From Candidatus Tayloriibacteriota bacterium (GTDB lineage Bacteria > Patescibacteriota > Minisyncoccia > Phycocordibacterales > UBA11359): a stretch of 5,222 bases of DNA. Location: assembly GCA_003455555.1 (NCBI GenBank), contig DMQX01000084.1, positions 1,147-6,368 of the forward strand, given 5' to 3'. The position numbers and the translations under genes were made by a program. The notes below the pieces were generated by a model. That model had not been told where the DNA came from and searched no databases. It saw only the letters and a list, made by a program, of their open reading frames with translations. Shown here piece by piece: positions 4,939 through 5,222 of the stretch. Positions within the stretch are counted from its first letter, which is position 1. Every line of letters starts with the position of its first letter.

Positions 4939-4992
4939 CCTTGTGGTGCGACATTGTTTGATTTATCAAACAAGAAGTGCCCTTGTGGTGCG
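4939..4992. repeat. 12-bp direct repeat of the tRNA-Arg 3' end, flanking a palindrome
   Basis: CCTTGTGGTGCG occurs exactly at 4939-4950 and 4981-4992, 42 bases apart. The second copy contains the last bases of tRNA-Arg, its discriminator A and its encoded CCA, plus five flanking bases. Between the copies lies the palindrome at 4954-4973. The arrangement resembles a small tRNA-end duplication or the scar of an integration event. No integrase or insertion-sequence gene is visible. Confidence 0.6.
4954..4973. repeat. 20-bp palindrome upstream of the CCA-enzyme gene
   Basis: TTGTTTGAT and ATCAAACAA are 9-bp inverted arms around two T residues. As RNA it would give an 8-bp stem with a 4-base loop between tRNA-Arg and the cca gene. 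No T-run follows on either strand, so it is not a standard terminator. It may be an operator, a processing hairpin or part of a mobile-element scar. Confidence 0.5.
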
Positions 4993-5062
4993 CCTGGCAG
5001 GAATCGAACCTGCGACAACCCGCTTAGAAGGCGGGTGCTCTATCCGACTGAGCTACAGGCGC
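4986..5062 (-). tRNA. tRNA-Arg (anticodon UCU), CCA encoded
   Basis: On the minus strand the gene reads from G (complement of 5062) with acceptor GCGCCTG paired to CAGGCGC, discriminator A (complement of 4989) and encoded CCA (complement of 4986-4988). The D arm begins TAGCTCAG. The anticodon stem CCCGC/GCGGG holds the loop CTTCTAA, giving anticodon TCT for the codons AGA and AGG. The T arm holds GGTTCGATTCC. All stems are intact. It lies upstream of the cca gene on the same strand. Confidence 0.97.
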
Positions 5063-5111
5063 ATTTATCATGTATTATTGCCATAAAAAGCAATAAAATG
5101 TATATCTGATT

Positions 5112-5143
5112 AAAAAAAAGAAAAATCCAAATTACATTTGGAT
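5112..5143 (-). terminator. Intrinsic terminator downstream of tRNA-Gly
   Basis: ATCCAAAT (5125-5132) and ATTTGGAT (5136-5143) form an 8-bp stem with a 3-base loop. On the minus strand it is followed by a run of T residues interrupted once (complement of 5112-5125). It lies 13 bases after the tRNA-Gly CCA end and separates this gene from tRNA-Arg, which must then have its own promoter in about 5063-5111. I could not identify that promoter with confidence there. Confidence 0.8.
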
Positions 5144-5156
5144 ATATCTCAAATAT

Positions 5157-5222
5157 TGGAGCGGAAGACGAGATTCGAACTCGCGACTTTCACCTTGGCA
5201 AGGTGACACTCTACCACTGAGT
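5157..5222 (-). tRNA. tRNA-Gly (anticodon GCC), 5' end cut by the window edge
   Basis: The minus strand enters at about tRNA position 10 (ACTCAGTGGTAGAGTG, the D arm). It continues through the anticodon stem TCACC/GGTGA with loop TTGCCAA, giving anticodon GCC for glycine. The T arm GCGAG-TTCGAAT-CTCGT follows, then acceptor strand CTTCCGC, discriminator T as usual for bacterial tRNA-Gly, and encoded CCA (complement of 5157-5159). About nine 5' bases are missing beyond the window. Confidence 0.95.

Noticed and set aside
4954..4973. Palindrome after tRNA-Arg as its intrinsic terminator
   Set aside because: The stem is AT-rich and the bases after it on the minus strand (TGTCGC) lack a T-run.
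1..5222. CRISPR array or insertion sequence
   Set aside because: No regularly spaced repeats and no transposase or integrase motifs were seen; the only direct repeat noted is the two-copy 12-mer near tRNA-Arg.

Overview
The window is bacterial. It is compact, moderately AT-rich by eye, and carries short genes with little intergenic space. The gene set is a stand-alone exonuclease III-type AP endonuclease, a TrmB-like regulator, a one-domain receiver protein, several small unrecognised proteins, and a CCA-adding enzyme beside tRNA genes. Together with the promoter style this suggests a candidate-phyla (Patescibacteria/CPR-like) bacterium. That assignment is an inference from gene style, not from a marker gene.

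Layout: (1) 2-703, plus strand: the 3' part of an exonuclease III/AP endonuclease gene whose start lies before the window. (2) 704-1114, minus strand: a small charged protein of unknown function whose stop codon abuts that of the nuclease gene. (3) 1176-1946, minus strand: a TrmB-family winged-helix regulator, possibly leaderless. (4) 1947-2193: a divergent promoter region with several inverted repeats that look like operators and a structured 5' leader. (5) 2194-2538, plus strand: a 114-residue unrecognised protein. (6) 2539-2736: an RNA-rich intergenic region. Its core (2590-2638) matches the complete consensus of a type III hammerhead self-cleaving ribozyme, with further hairpins on both sides. 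(7) 2737-3285, plus strand: a divergent stand-alone receiver-domain protein, followed by a strong intrinsic terminator. (8) 3331-4917, minus strand: a tRNA CCA-nucleotidyltransferase with an HD domain. (9) 4918-5222, minus strand: tRNA-Arg(UCU) with encoded CCA, an intrinsic terminator, and the 3' part of tRNA-Gly(GCC).

How the parts fit together: the regulator and the 114-residue gene diverge from one operator-rich region, so the regulator may control itself and that gene. Plus-strand transcription from there would run through the small gene, the ribozyme and the receiver gene to the terminator at 3294-3325. The ribozyme would cut this two-gene transcript between 2594 and 2595, leaving a hairpin near the new 3' end and another at the new 5' end. 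On the other strand, tRNA genes lie directly upstream of the enzyme that builds or repairs tRNA 3' ends.

The hammerhead ribozyme between two small protein genes is the most notable observation. A second is a 12-bp direct repeat of the tRNA-Arg 3' end flanking a palindrome just upstream of the CCA-enzyme gene.
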